Source: Bradyrhizobium sp. OK095 (GTDB taxonomy: Bacteria; Pseudomonadota; Alphaproteobacteria; Rhizobiales; Xanthobacteraceae). Taken from it: 64,000 bases of DNA. The notes under the pieces were generated by a model. The model made no database searches. It was not told the origin of the DNA and saw only the letters and a program-made list of their open reading frames with translations. The stretch spans positions 334,087 to 398,086 of the forward strand of contig NZ_FOBX01000009.1 in the NCBI RefSeq assembly GCF_900109945.1. Direction: 5' to 3'. Made by a program: the position numbers and the translations under genes. Positions 49,870 to 60,260 of the stretch are shown here, one piece after another (position 1 is the first letter of the stretch; each line of letters opens with the position of its first letter).

Positions 49870-51405
49870 ATGAGCCGCGTGTTGAGAATTCTCGTTGCTG
49901 TCGTCGTATTGTTCGGCGGCGTCGTGTCGCCTTTGGCCGCGGAGAACGCACAGCTGGCGCGCGGCACCGCCATCACCGATCCCGATCTCCTGCGCAAGCT
50001 CGATCAGAATGACGCGCTCACGATCTCGCGTCTGTTGTGGCCGGAGCGGAACGCGAATTTTCCGCTGACGACCGATATGCTGTTCTCACAGCTGCCGCAG
50101 CTTGCGCCAATTCCACCGGCGATCGATGCGGAGTTCGACCGCTACATTGCGCAGCAGAAGGCGGCCTATCCGACCGAGACCATCGGCGTCGGCGAAGGCT
50201 TTGACGTGCAGCTGTTCGATCAGGCCAATCTAAAATCCCGCGACACGCGCTTCGTGCTCGCCGGCGTCGTCAATCGCATGGACCGAGCCTATGTGTCCGA
50301 AGAGTCCTGCGGCGAGATCCGGCTGATCTATCGGCTGGCGCGTTTCGAGACCAGGCCCGATGGCAGCAAGAGCGCGACGCGCCTGCCGATGACGTTCAAT
50401 CTGGTGATGAAGGCGCGTGATGCGCGCCAGACGGATGCGAGCGGCAAACCGGTCACCTGCGCCGATATCGCGCGGCGCTGGCTCGACAATGGCGACTGGC
50501 AGGGCCTGATCGGCGGTGGCTTCTCCCCTCACGACGCGATGCTCGATCGCATCGAGACCAACATTCAAATCTCGATCGCGCCGAAATCGGCGCTGCACGA
50601 TTTCCGTTCCGACTATCTGCTCAAGGTATTCAAGTATAACGCCGCCACGAAGACGTTCGAGGAATCGACGCTGGAGAACCAGATCGACAGTAACAGGATC
50701 CTTGCGGACAATGATCTCAGGCGTGACTTCAAGGCGTGGCTGCTTGCGCCGGAAAATCTTCGCGCGTTCGATCGCGGCACGGTGCTGATCCCGGAGAAGT
50801 TTCTGGCCAAGGCCGCGGTGGTGCCCACGCCCGCCGGCCTCGATGCTTCCTCGTTGCAGCCGGAGTTCGGCATGATGCAGGGGGAAGGGAAGGGCGATCC
50901 CGTCTTCGCCGATAATGACGTGGTCGGCGCGCTGAAGCAGGCTACGCGCGGCATCGATATGCCGAACATCCGCTCGGTTGCGGGCTTCCAGCGCCGCCTC
51001 AACGACGTCACCTGTGCCGGCTGCCACCAGACCCGCGGCATCGGCGGCTTCCATTTCCCGGGCGTGGATTGGCTGGCCGACAAGCCGTCGAATTCCACCA
51101 TCGTGCCGGCCTCGCCGCATTTCTTCGGCGATCAGGTCCGCCGCCGCGACATCCTGACCGCATTCGCCGCAGGCAAACGCCCTGATTTCTCACGCGGATT
51201 TGCCAGCCGGCCGCAGACCCGCGGCAGTGGCGAGCTCGCCGGCACCGAATATGAAGACGGCTGGGGTGCGCATTGTTCCCTGCAAAATGCGGGATCGGAA
51301 ACGCGGGACAAGAGTTTTACGTCATGGACCTGTGCTAAAGGTCTGACCTGTCAGGCTGCCGCGGCCTCGAGCCGCATCGGCATGTGCTTCATCAAGACGC
51401 GTTAA
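49870..51405 (+). CDS. Exported protein with single CXXCH haem-type motif, unknown function
   Basis: A 511-residue protein with a signal peptide (residues 1-27). There is one c-type haem motif, C382-A-G-C385-H386 (VTCAGCHQTRGIGG), with cysteines also near the C-terminus (HCSLQNAG, TCAKGLTCQ, MCFIKTR) that could form disulfides. The N-terminal half (LTISRLLWPERNANFPLTTD) looks alpha/beta but I know no family. It may be a dehydrogenase-associated or redox exported protein. ATG 49870 gives the signal peptide; an upstream in-frame ATG does not. Confidence 0.72.
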   Translation: MSRVLRILVAVVVLFGGVVSPLAAENAQLARGTAITDPDLLRKLDQNDALTISRLLWPERNANFPLTTDMLFSQLPQLAPIPPAIDAEFDRYIAQQKAAYPTETIGVGEGFDVQLFDQANLKSRDTRFVLAGVVNRMDRAYVSEESCGEIRLIYRLARFETRPDGSKSATRLPMTFNLVMKARDARQTDASGKPVTCADIARRWLDNGDWQGLIGGGFSPHDAMLDRIETNIQISIAPKSALHDFRSDYLLKVFKYNAATKTFEESTLENQIDSNRILADNDLRRDFKAWLLAPENLRAFDRGTVLIPEKFLAKAAVVPTPAGLDASSLQPEFGMMQGEGKGDPVFADNDVVGALKQATRGIDMPNIRSVAGFQRRLNDVTCAGCHQTRGIGGFHFPGVDWLADKPSNSTIVPASPHFFGDQVRRRDILTAFAAGKRPDFSRGFASRPQTRGSGELAGTEYEDGWGAHCSLQNAGSETRDKSFTSWTCAKGLTCQAAAASSRIGMCFIKTR

Positions 51406-51422
51406 ACCGATTTGGATGACCC

Positions 51423-51587
51423 ATGACGGACTCCAGCGACGCCAACAAGGAGCGCAATCGCGAGATTGCGCGCAATGAGGAAGCCAAACAGGTCACCGGC
51501 AGCATCCGCGTCAGCATCTCGGCGGTCGCGGTGGTCGTGATCGTCGGTGGGATTCTGTTCACGCTCGGCTGGCTGGCGCTGAAGTGA
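51423..51587 (+). CDS. Small single-pass membrane protein
   Basis: A 54-residue protein: hydrophilic N-terminus rich in Asn/Glu/Arg (MTDSSDANKERNREIARNEE), then one membrane helix (ISAVAVVVIVGGILFTLGWL). It starts 17 bases after the stop of the haem-motif exported protein and is probably part of the same transcript, perhaps as a membrane partner. Clear start ATG 51423, normal stop TGA. Function unknown. Confidence 0.65.
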   Translation: MTDSSDANKERNREIARNEEAKQVTGSIRVSISAVAVVVIVGGILFTLGWLALK

Positions 51588-51596
51588 TCTTGCTTA

Positions 51597-51735
51597 CCTC
51601 GCCCCGCTTGCGGGGAGAGGTCGGATTGCATCGTCAGATGCAATCCGGGTGAGGGGGTACAGGTCTATCGATGAATCTCGCACGCGGAGAGAGGCCCCTC
51701 ACCCCAACCCTCTCCCCGTAAGAACGGGGAGAGGG
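51597..51735. repeat. Palindromic intergenic repeat
   Basis: Contains three hairpins: CCCCGCTTGCGGGG, CGGATTGCATCGTCAGATGC AATCCG, and CTCTCCCCGTAAGAACGGGG AGAG. The GAGGGGT...ACCCCTC edges pair across it. It separates the small membrane protein from the convergent glutathione S-transferase gene. Confidence 0.75.
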
Positions 51736-51751
51736 AGAAGAGAGAGCGCCC

Positions 51752-52399
51752 TCACTTCGCGTAATTCGTCATCCTCTTCCCCGGCAGCAGCTCATACGCC
51801 GGCTTCCAGCCGGGCAGCGCGGCCATGCGGCCGAGCCAGGCGTGGATGGCGGGATGGCTCTGCGCGAAATCAAAACCGTGCTCGTCGCTCGGATAATGCA
51901 GATAGGCCATCATCGAGATATCGGCGACCGTCGGCCTCGTGCCGATCGCGAATTCATTGTGCTGGAGATGGCGATCGAGAATGCCGAGAAAATCCTCCAG
52001 CCGCCGGCGGAAATGTTTCAGCACTTGCGGATCATTGTTCTCGGTGAAGGCACGCATGAAACGGTAGGTCGCCATGTAGCCGGTGAGCTTGTGGTTGTCC
52101 CAGAACAGCCAGCGCAGCAGCTCGAATTTTTCATCCGCCGTCTCGGCGCCGAAACGGCCGTACTGCTCGGCAAGCCTCAAGAGGAGAGGCGCGGTCTGCG
52201 TCATCTTCACGCCGTCGACCTCGAGCACGGGAATCTCGCCCATCTCGTTCACGGCCTTGCGCCACTCCGCCGTGCGGGTGACGCCGCCGCCGAAATCGGT
52301 CCAGACCGGCTCGAACCTCTCGCCGCAAAGCGTCAGCATCAGCGCCAGCTTGTAGCTGTTGCCGGATTCGGGGAAGTAGTGCAGGCGGTAGCTGGGCAT
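51752..52399 (-). CDS. Glutathione S-transferase family protein
   Basis: A 215-residue GST: thioredoxin-like N-terminal domain (residues 1-78, YRLHYFPESGNSYKLALMLT, with the cis-Pro in MGEIPVLEV and TAPLLLRLAE) and a helical C-terminal domain with the N-capping motif TRPTVADISMMAY. The Ser/Tyr region around residue 12-15 (SGNSYK) is the likely glutathione-activating area. Substrate unknown. Monocistronic between two palindromic repeats. Confidence 0.87.
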   Translation of the reverse strand: MPSYRLHYFPESGNSYKLALMLTLCGERFEPVWTDFGGGVTRTAEWRKAVNEMGEIPVLEVDGVKMTQTAPLLLRLAEQYGRFGAETADEKFELLRWLFWDNHKLTGYMATYRFMRAFTENNDPQVLKHFRRRLEDFLGILDRHLQHNEFAIGTRPTVADISMMAYLHYPSDEHGFDFAQSHPAIHAWLGRMAALPGWKPAYELLPGKRMTNYAK

Positions 52400-52448
52400 G
52401 GGACCTCACGGATGTTGCAGTGAGGTTATAGCGAGATCGTCCCACCTC

Positions 52449-52527
52449 GTCATTGCGAGCGTAGCGAAGCAATCCAGTAATGCATCCGCGGTGGGACTCT
52501 GGATTGCTTCGCATTGCTCGCAATGAC
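52449..52527. repeat. Palindromic repeat of the GTCATTGCGAG type
   Basis: GTCATTGCGAGCGTAGCGAA GCAATCCAG and CTGGATTGCTTCGCATTGCT CGCAATGAC form inverted arms around about 20 bases. Close relative of the element at 47231-47315. Lies between the glutathione S-transferase start and the end of the CoA transferase gene. Confidence 0.8.
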
Positions 52528-52551
52528 GGAGTTTGTGGGGCGAGCGAGGCC

Positions 52552-53757
<1,206 letters not shown>

Positions 53758-53988
53758 CGCGGCGTTGCTCCCTCGCTCTTGTTGTTTCCGTTGGCAGGAA
53801 TTTCATAATCCCTGTCGGCACAACCATTTGACCGATGTTTTGGCGGGATGCAACGGCTTCCGGCCGGCGCTTTCCCGGGGCCGGCATGTGAGAGGGTTAT
53901 GGCAATCCGCTCGCCCCGGTTGTACAGCTTCTCCGCCTGCCGGATCGTCCCGGGCCGGCGCATCTTCGTTTCGAAGGATCTGCCGGCC

Positions 53989-56106
53989 ATGTCGATGCCG
54001 TTCGTCCGCCTGATGGCCGCAGCCGCGTTCGTAATCTTGTGCGGTGTGCCAGGTTCAGCCTGGGCGGGTGACCTCGAAGACTGCAATGGCCCGCTGCCCG
54101 CGAAGATAGAGCCCGCCTGCACCGCCATCATCAACGACCAGTCGCGCGCCGCCGATGAACGGCTGCGCGCCTATGTGAGCAGGTCGCGCCTGTTCATGAG
54201 CCGGTCCAATCTCGACGCCGGTCTGGCGGATGCGGATGCGGCGGTGCAGCTCGATGAGAAATCAGTGCCGGCCCTGGTGGCGCGCGGCTATGCGCGGCAG
54301 CGCAAGGGAAATTTCGACGGCGGGCTGGCTGACATGAACCAGGCGATCGAGCTCGATCCCAACAGTCCGAACGCCTATGCGGCGCGGGGCGGACTGAAGC
54401 TCGACCGGAAGCAATGGACCGACGCGACCGCGGATTTCACCAAGGCGATCGGCCTGAAGCAGGATTATGCCATGGCCTATGTCGGGCGCGCGCGGGCCGC
54501 CATCGAGACCTCGCAGCTCGATCCGGCCATGACCGACGTCAACACGGCGATCTCGCTGAATGCGAGCCTGCCCGGCGCCTTTTTCTGGCGCGGCCAGGTC
54601 TATCGCCGCAAGGGCGACCTCGACCACGCCATCGAGGACTTTTCGCGCGCGATCGCGCAGGCCCCGCAACCCGATCGCGGCAGCTATTTCGCACGAGGGC
54701 AGAGCTTCAGCTCCAAGGGCGATTATGCGCGCGCGATCGTGGATTTCGACAAGGTGCTGTCGATCGCTCCGAACGACCAGATGGCCCAGCAGCAGCGGCA
54801 GGCTGCGGTTGCGATGCAGACCGAGCTTGCGAAAGTGCAGGGCGCGGCGACGCCTGTGCCTGCGCCTGTCGCGCCCAAGCAGGCCGTCGCAGCGCCTCTA
54901 CCGGCAGCTCCGGCACCTGCGATTCCGCCGGCCACGGCGCCGATGGCGACGATACCGCAAGGAACATTCCCGGCGCCGCCTCCGGGCCTCGCCGAAGCTC
55001 AGCAATTGGTGGCGCAGAAGAAGTACGCCGAAGCGATCCCACGGCTGAACACCATCCTGTCGGGCAATCCGCGTAACGAGAGCGCCCTCAAGCTGCGCGC
55101 GGCCGCACTGCTGTCGACGGCCAGGTTCGCGGATGCGCGCAACGACCTCGATGCGTTGCTGAGGATGCGGCCGAACGACTCGCAATTGCTGGCCTCGCGC
55201 TCCGTCGCCTCGATCGGCATGAAGCAGCTCGACCAGGGCATGATCGACGCCAATCAGGCGCTCAAGGCCAACCCGAACAATGCGGGGGCCTATGTCTGCC
55301 GGGGCATGGCGAGCCGACTGGCCGGCAAATTCCAGGATGCCATCGCCGATTACGACCGCGCGATCTCGCTCAACGACAAGGATTACCTGGCGTATTCCGA
55401 GCGCGGTCAGGCCTATATGGGACTGAGCCAGAACGACAAGGCTGTCGTCGATTTCGACCGTTCGCTGGTGCTCAATCCCGTCAACGACACGGCGCGCGCG
55501 TCGCGCGGGCTGGTGCTGCTGCTCAAGGGCAACAGCGCGGAGGGCCTGGTCGACGTCAAGAACGCGCTCGATCGCAATCCCAACAACCAGGTCGCCGAGC
55601 TCGGCCAGGGATTGGCGATGCTGCTATCAGGACAATATGATCGCGCGATCGTGGCGCTCGATCAGCTCGTCGGCAAGACGGCCGCCTCCGACGGATTCGT
55701 GCGGACGCTACGCGCGCGCGCCTATCTCGGCAAGAAGGACGCGGCCGCCGCCATGACCGACCTCAATCTGGTGCTGGGGGCGCGGCCGAACGATCCGGAT
55801 GCGCTCAGCCTGCGCGGGATGGCCTTCAGCTCGATGAAGCAATACGACAAGGCGCTGGACGATCTCGGCAAGGCGATCGCGCAGAAGCCGATGATCGAGC
55901 GCTATGTCGCGCGCGCGGGCGCCTACGAGGCCAAGGGCGATCTGGACAAGGCTGCGGACGATTATCGCAGCGCGGTCCAGATGAAGCCGGCGAACGTGTT
56001 CGATATCGCGGCCCAGACCCAGTCCAAGCTGAAGATCCAGCAGCTCTCGAAGCGCACGCCCTGCGGAAGTTCCGGGCGCGGTGACAAGGACGACACTTGT
56101 CTTTGA
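53989..56106 (+). CDS. Exported protein with many TPR repeats
   Basis: A 705-residue protein. Signal peptide about residues 1-25 (AAAAFVILCGVPGSAWA). A first TPR block spans about 35-275 (ARGYARQRKGNFDGGLADMN). A Pro/Ala linker follows at about 285-335, and a second TPR block from about 340 to 690 with at least nine repeats. The C-terminus has two Cys (PCGSS, DDTCL). TPR arrays mediate protein contacts; it is presumably a periplasmic scaffold. ATG 53989 follows AAGGAT; an ATG 6 bases later is equally possible. Convergent with putA after only one base. Confidence 0.82.
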   Translation: MSMPFVRLMAAAAFVILCGVPGSAWAGDLEDCNGPLPAKIEPACTAIINDQSRAADERLRAYVSRSRLFMSRSNLDAGLADADAAVQLDEKSVPALVARGYARQRKGNFDGGLADMNQAIELDPNSPNAYAARGGLKLDRKQWTDATADFTKAIGLKQDYAMAYVGRARAAIETSQLDPAMTDVNTAISLNASLPGAFFWRGQVYRRKGDLDHAIEDFSRAIAQAPQPDRGSYFARGQSFSSKGDYARAIVDFDKVLSIAPNDQMAQQQRQAAVAMQTELAKVQGAATPVPAPVAPKQAVAAPLPAAPAPAIPPATAPMATIPQGTFPAPPPGLAEAQQLVAQKKYAEAIPRLNTILSGNPRNESALKLRAAALLSTARFADARNDLDALLRMRPNDSQLLASRSVASIGMKQLDQGMIDANQALKANPNNAGAYVCRGMASRLAGKFQDAIADYDRAISLNDKDYLAYSERGQAYMGLSQNDKAVVDFDRSLVLNPVNDTARASRGLVLLLKGNSAEGLVDVKNALDRNPNNQVAELGQGLAMLLSGQYDRAIVALDQLVGKTAASDGFVRTLRARAYLGKKDAAAAMTDLNLVLGARPNDPDALSLRGMAFSSMKQYDKALDDLGKAIAQKPMIERYVARAGAYEAKGDLDKAADDYRSAVQMKPANVFDIAAQTQSKLKIQQLSKRTPCGSSGRGDKDDTCL

Positions 56107-56107
56107 G

Positions 56108-59107
56108 CTATTCCCCGCCCGCGAGCAGCGCGGCGTTACCGCCGGCAGCGGCCGTGTTGATGGTCACGGTCTGCTCGGTCGCAAACCGCGCGAGGTAATG
56201 CGGGCCGCCGGCTTTGGGGCCGGTTCCGGACAGGCCATGACCGCCGAACGGCTGCACGCCGACCACGGCGCCGATCATGTTGCGGTTGACGTAGATGTTG
56301 CCGATCTGGACACGGTCGATGATCGCCTCGACGGTGTCGTCGATGCGGGAGTGGATTCCGAGCGTGAGGCCGTAGCCGGTGCGCTCGATCGCTTGCAGCA
56401 CGCGTTCGAGATTCTCGGCACGGTAGCGCACCACATGCAGGATCGGGCCAAACACCTCCTCGGTGAGCTGGCCGGCATCCCTGAGCTCGAAGATATGCGG
56501 CGCGACGAAGCAGCCCTCCGGCGCGGTACCCGCAAAGTGCAGCCGCGCCTCGCCCTTCATCCGCGCGATATGCGCATCGAGGCGCTGCTTGGCCTCGACG
56601 TCGATCACCGGGCCGACATGGGTCGCGACATCTGAGGGATCGCCGATCTTCAACTCACGCGCCGCGCCCGCGATCATCTCGATCATACGGTCGGCGACAT
56701 CCTCCTGCACGAACAGCAGCCGCAGCGCCGAGCAGCGCTGGCCGGCGGAACGGAACGCGGACGTCACGACATCGTCGGCGACCTGCTCGGGCAGTGCGGT
56801 CGCATCCGCAATCATGGCATTGATGCCGCCGGTCTCCGCGATCAGCGGCACGATCGGCCCGTCCTTGGCCGCCAGCGTCCGGTTGATCAGGCGCGCGACC
56901 TCGGTCGAGCCGGTGAAGACGATTCCGGCGATATCCTTATGCGCAGTCAGCACGGCGCCGATGCGGCCATCGCCGATGACAAGATGCAGCGCACTCTTGG
57001 GGACACCGGCTTCGTGCAACAGGGCTACGGCCTCGCGCGCGATGCGCGGCGTCTGCTCGGCAGGCTTTGCCACCACGCTGTTGCCAGCCATCAGCGCCGC
57101 GGTGACCTGGCCGAGGAAGATCGCCAGCGGAAAATTCCACGGCGAGATCGCTGCGAAGACGCCACGGCCGCGCATGGCGAGCGCATTGCTCTCGCCGGTC
57201 GGACCCGGCATCGCCGTCTCGCTGCCGAACAGTTTTCGGCCCTGCGCGGCATAATAGCGGCAGAAGTCGGCGGCTTCACGCAGCTCCGACAGCGCATCGT
57301 CGAGCGTCTTGCCGCCTTCGGATTGCAGCAGCGCGATGAAATGGGCGCTGCGGCTCTCGAGCAGATGCGCGGCCTGCTCCAGCGCCGCCGCGCGTACGGC
57401 TGCGGGCGTCCGGCTCCAGGCGGCAAAGCCTGCGCGTGCTGCAGCCACGGCCGCGTTGGCCTGATCCGGCGTTGCGTCAGCGATCGGCTTGAGAGCGGCC
57501 GCACCGGCCTTGACGTCTGCCAGCAACTGCTCGAGCGCGGTGCGCGCGCCGAATTCGACGCCGTGCGAATTGCGCCGTTCCGGCGCGAACAGATCACCCG
57601 GCAGCGGAATCTTCGCATGTGCCGCCGCTTGCGGCCGGACGATGGCGTCGGCCGGGCGCTGCAACAGCGCCGTAACAGGTACGCGATAATCGGCCGCCTG
57701 CGCCACGAACGATGAGTTGGCGCCGTTCTCAAGCAGCCGCCGCACCAGATAAGCGAGCAAATCGCGATGGCTGCCGACGGGCGCATAGGTGCGGTATGCG
57801 ATCTCGGGGTGATCCTTGGCGAGCTGCTCGTAGAGCGCTTCGCCCATGCCATGCAGGCGCTGGAATTCGAAGCCATCGCTGCCTCCGGCCAGCTCCAGCA
57901 CGGTCGCGACCGACAGCGCGTTGTGGGTGGCGAATTGCGGGAAGATGCGCGGTCGAAGACTCAGGAGTTTTGACGCGCAGGCGACGTAGTTCAGGTCCGT
58001 CATCGCCTTGCGCGTGAATACGGGATAGCCGTCGAGCCCGCGCTCCTGCGCGCGCTTGATCTCGGTGTCCCAATAGGCGCCCTTGACCAGCCGCACCATC
58101 AGCTTGCGGTCATACGCACGCGCGAGCGCATCGACATAATCGATCACCGCGCCGGCGCGCTTCTGATAGGCCTGGATCGCCAGCCCAAATCCGTCCCAGC
58201 CGGCGAGCAAAGTGTCCGCGAGCGTCGCCGCGATCACGTCGAGCGACAGCTCCAGCCGGTCGGCCTCCTCGGCGTCGACGGTGAAGTTCAGATCATACGC
58301 CTTGGCGCGCTGCGCGAGGTCGAGCAGCTGCGGCACCAGCTCGGCCATCACGCGGTCACGGCCGATCGCCTCGAAGCGCGGATGCAGCGCCGAGAGCTTT
58401 ACGGAAATGCCGGGCCGGTCGGGCAGGGGATGGTTGCCTGCCGCCTTGCCGATGGTCTCGATCGCACTGGCATAGGCGTCGAAGTAACGCCTGGCGTCCG
58501 CCGCCGTGCGCGCGCCTTCGCCGAGCATGTCGAAGGAGTAGCGTGGCCGCTCACCGGAGCGCGGCTTACCCCGCTCCAGTGCCTGCTCGATGGTCTCGCC
58601 CAGCACGAAATGATTGCCCATCAGCCGCATCGCCTGGCGTGTGGCGGTGCGCACTGCGGGTGCGCCCAGCCGCTTCACCAGACGGCCGATGGTACCGTCG
58701 GGCGTCTCGCCTGGCTGGATCACCCGCGCCGACAGACCGAGCGCCCAGGCCGAGGCGTTGACCAGGAACGCCGTGGACTTGGTCTCGTGATGGATGAAGT
58801 CGCCCTCGCCGAGCTTGTCCTCGATGAACTGGTCGGCGGTGCGCGCGTCCGGCACGCGCAGCAGCGCCTCGGCCAGAACCATCAATGCGAGGCCTTCCTT
58901 GGTCGAGAGCGCGAACTCCCGCAGCATGTCCTCTACCCCGCCGAAGCGGTCGTCGCGCTTGCGGATCGCCTCGATCAGCCGCGTCGCGGTCTTGTCGATC
59001 CGCGCTTCCTGCGGTGGGCCGAGATGCGACGCCGGCAGCAGACGTGCGGCAATCTCGGCATCATCGGGCGCGTAAGGGGCGGCGAAGGGCGGCGGGATGT
59101 TCGGCAT
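56108..59107 (-). CDS. putA: Bifunctional proline dehydrogenase/P5C dehydrogenase
   Basis: A 999-residue PutA that oxidises proline to glutamate in two steps with channelled P5C. The proline dehydrogenase (FAD barrel) covers about 85-490 (LVKGAYWDTEIKRAQERG, then RLHGMGEALY). The aldehyde dehydrogenase half covers about 500-960, with the nucleophile Cys792 (RSAGQRCSALR) and the Glu in LIAETGGINAM. It lacks the N-terminal ribbon-helix-helix DNA-binding domain of E. coli PutA. Length and Cys numbering equal the crystallised B. japonicum enzyme. Divergent from an Lrp-type regulator across a 114-base region with a palindromic operator, so it is probably proline-induced through that protein. Confidence 0.96.
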   Translation of the reverse strand: MPNIPPPFAAPYAPDDAEIAARLLPASHLGPPQEARIDKTATRLIEAIRKRDDRFGGVEDMLREFALSTKEGLALMVLAEALLRVPDARTADQFIEDKLGEGDFIHHETKSTAFLVNASAWALGLSARVIQPGETPDGTIGRLVKRLGAPAVRTATRQAMRLMGNHFVLGETIEQALERGKPRSGERPRYSFDMLGEGARTAADARRYFDAYASAIETIGKAAGNHPLPDRPGISVKLSALHPRFEAIGRDRVMAELVPQLLDLAQRAKAYDLNFTVDAEEADRLELSLDVIAATLADTLLAGWDGFGLAIQAYQKRAGAVIDYVDALARAYDRKLMVRLVKGAYWDTEIKRAQERGLDGYPVFTRKAMTDLNYVACASKLLSLRPRIFPQFATHNALSVATVLELAGGSDGFEFQRLHGMGEALYEQLAKDHPEIAYRTYAPVGSHRDLLAYLVRRLLENGANSSFVAQAADYRVPVTALLQRPADAIVRPQAAAHAKIPLPGDLFAPERRNSHGVEFGARTALEQLLADVKAGAAALKPIADATPDQANAAVAAARAGFAAWSRTPAAVRAAALEQAAHLLESRSAHFIALLQSEGGKTLDDALSELREAADFCRYYAAQGRKLFGSETAMPGPTGESNALAMRGRGVFAAISPWNFPLAIFLGQVTAALMAGNSVVAKPAEQTPRIAREAVALLHEAGVPKSALHLVIGDGRIGAVLTAHKDIAGIVFTGSTEVARLINRTLAAKDGPIVPLIAETGGINAMIADATALPEQVADDVVTSAFRSAGQRCSALRLLFVQEDVADRMIEMIAGAARELKIGDPSDVATHVGPVIDVEAKQRLDAHIARMKGEARLHFAGTAPEGCFVAPHIFELRDAGQLTEEVFGPILHVVRYRAENLERVLQAIERTGYGLTLGIHSRIDDTVEAIIDRVQIGNIYVNRNMIGAVVGVQPFGGHGLSGTGPKAGGPHYLARFATEQTVTINTAAAGGNAALLAGGE

Positions 59108-59163
59108 GGCGTGTCCTGTGATCGAGATTCAGGATAAAGGCCGCGCGACCGTAGTTCGATAGA

Positions 59164-59179
59164 CAAATTAGCCAATTTG
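59164..59179. promoter_or_regulatory. Candidate PutR operator
   Basis: CAAATTAGCCAATTTG: perfect 6-base arms around AGCC in the AT-rich middle of the putA/Lrp-type divergent promoter region. Its position and composition fit an AsnC/Lrp-type binding site that could control both genes. Confidence 0.55.
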
Positions 59180-59221
59180 CCTTAGGAAATGAAGGTCGAT
59201 GTCACTACAGCCAGATAAAAT

Positions 59222-59683
59222 ATGGAACTCGATCGAATCGACCGGAAAATCCTCTCTATTTTACAGGAAGATGGGCGCATCGCCAATGTCGAGCTCGCCG
59301 AGCGCATCGGCCTGTCGCCGACCTCGATCGGCGAGCGGCTGAAGCGGCTGCAGCGCGAGGGCTTTATCGAAGGCTACGGCGCACGGCTAAATCCGCACCG
59401 GCTGGGCCTCGGTCTTCTGGTGTTCGTCGAGGTGCTGCTCGACAAGACCACGCCCGATAATTTCGAGCGCTTCGCGCGCGCGGTGAAACTCGCGCCTGAA
59501 GTGCTGGAGTGTCACATGGTTGCAGGCGGCTTCGACTATCTTGTGAAGGCGCGGCTTGCGGACATGACCGCGTATCGACGCTTCCTCGGCGAGACCCTGC
59601 TGTCGATGCCGGGCGTGCGCGAGACGCGGACCTATGCGGTGATGGAAGAGATCAAGCGCGACGCACCGTTGCCGGTGGGCTAG
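59222..59683 (+). CDS. putR: Lrp/AsnC-family regulator, likely activator of putA (PutR)
   Basis: A 153-residue feast/famine regulator: N-terminal helix-turn-helix (ELAERIGLSPTSIGERLKRL at about 24-43) and a C-terminal RAM ligand domain (ECHMVAGGFDYLVKARLADM). In Rhizobium, Agrobacterium and other alphaproteobacteria the divergently encoded PutR activates putA in response to proline, and this gene has the same arrangement. ATG 59222 lies 40 bases after the palindrome and is preceded by weak purine sequence. Confidence 0.88.
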   Translation: MELDRIDRKILSILQEDGRIANVELAERIGLSPTSIGERLKRLQREGFIEGYGARLNPHRLGLGLLVFVEVLLDKTTPDNFERFARAVKLAPEVLECHMVAGGFDYLVKARLADMTAYRRFLGETLLSMPGVRETRTYAVMEEIKRDAPLPVG

Positions 59684-59813
59684 GGAAATGCCGTCGCGAT
59701 TGTCATTGCTGTGGCGTTGATTGAGCGGTCTTCGCGGGAAAATAGCTCTCCGTGTGCAGTCGCAACGCCTGTCGTCGAATGCACTGGCCGTCTTCTAAAA
59801 TTTTCTTGGCCCG

Positions 59814-59833
59814 CTCCCGGACAAATCCGGGAG
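59814..59833 (-). terminator. Hairpin after cold-shock gene
   Basis: CTCCCGG-ACAAAT-CCGGGAG stem, with outer GCCCGC (59809-59814) and GCGGGC (59847-59852) also able to pair. It lies just past the stop of the minus-strand csp gene. The T-rich stretch after it on the minus strand (AAAATTTT region) is about 10 bases away, so termination efficiency is uncertain. Confidence 0.4.
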
Positions 59834-59852
59834 TCAGCAAAGGCTGGCGGGC

Positions 59853-60053
59853 TTATACTTTGAGGTTCTCTGCGGAGCTCTTGCCTCGGTTAGCGATCTC
59901 TTCGTATTCCACCGTCTGTCCTTCGTTCAGGGACGACAGACCGGCTTTCTGAACTGCCGAGATATGCACGAACACATCCTTGCCGCCCGACGCAGGCTGG
60001 ATAAATCCATAACCCTTCGTCGGGTTGAACCACTTGACCGTACCTTTAGCCAT
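59853..60053 (-). CDS. Cold-shock-domain protein, CspA family
   Basis: A 66-residue RNA/DNA-binding cold-shock protein with both RNA-binding motifs: KGYGFI and VFVHIS. It begins AKGTVKWFNPTKGYGFI, as in alphaproteobacterial Csp proteins. ATG read from 60053 is preceded by GGAGAAG; a longer in-frame start adds an unrelated basic extension. The 200-base region upstream could hold a structured leader, as is usual for these genes, but none is proven here. Confidence 0.92.
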   Translation of the reverse strand: MAKGTVKWFNPTKGYGFIQPASGGKDVFVHISAVQKAGLSSLNEGQTVEYEEIANRGKSSAENLKV

Positions 60054-60260
60054 CACGACTTCTCCGCGGGTCTTCCTCCGAGATCTCGAACCGCCAGTCC
60101 CCGCCAACCGGCCGGTTCGGTCCTAACAGGATACGCGGATTGTGGCCGGCTTGGTAGCTCAAACCACATCAGCCTTTCGCCGAATCCCGCTCAACTTCGC
60201 GGCGTTTCTACCGGTTTTGCCCGTTTCGCGGTCAATTGACCGAACGCCGCGCGCCATCCA

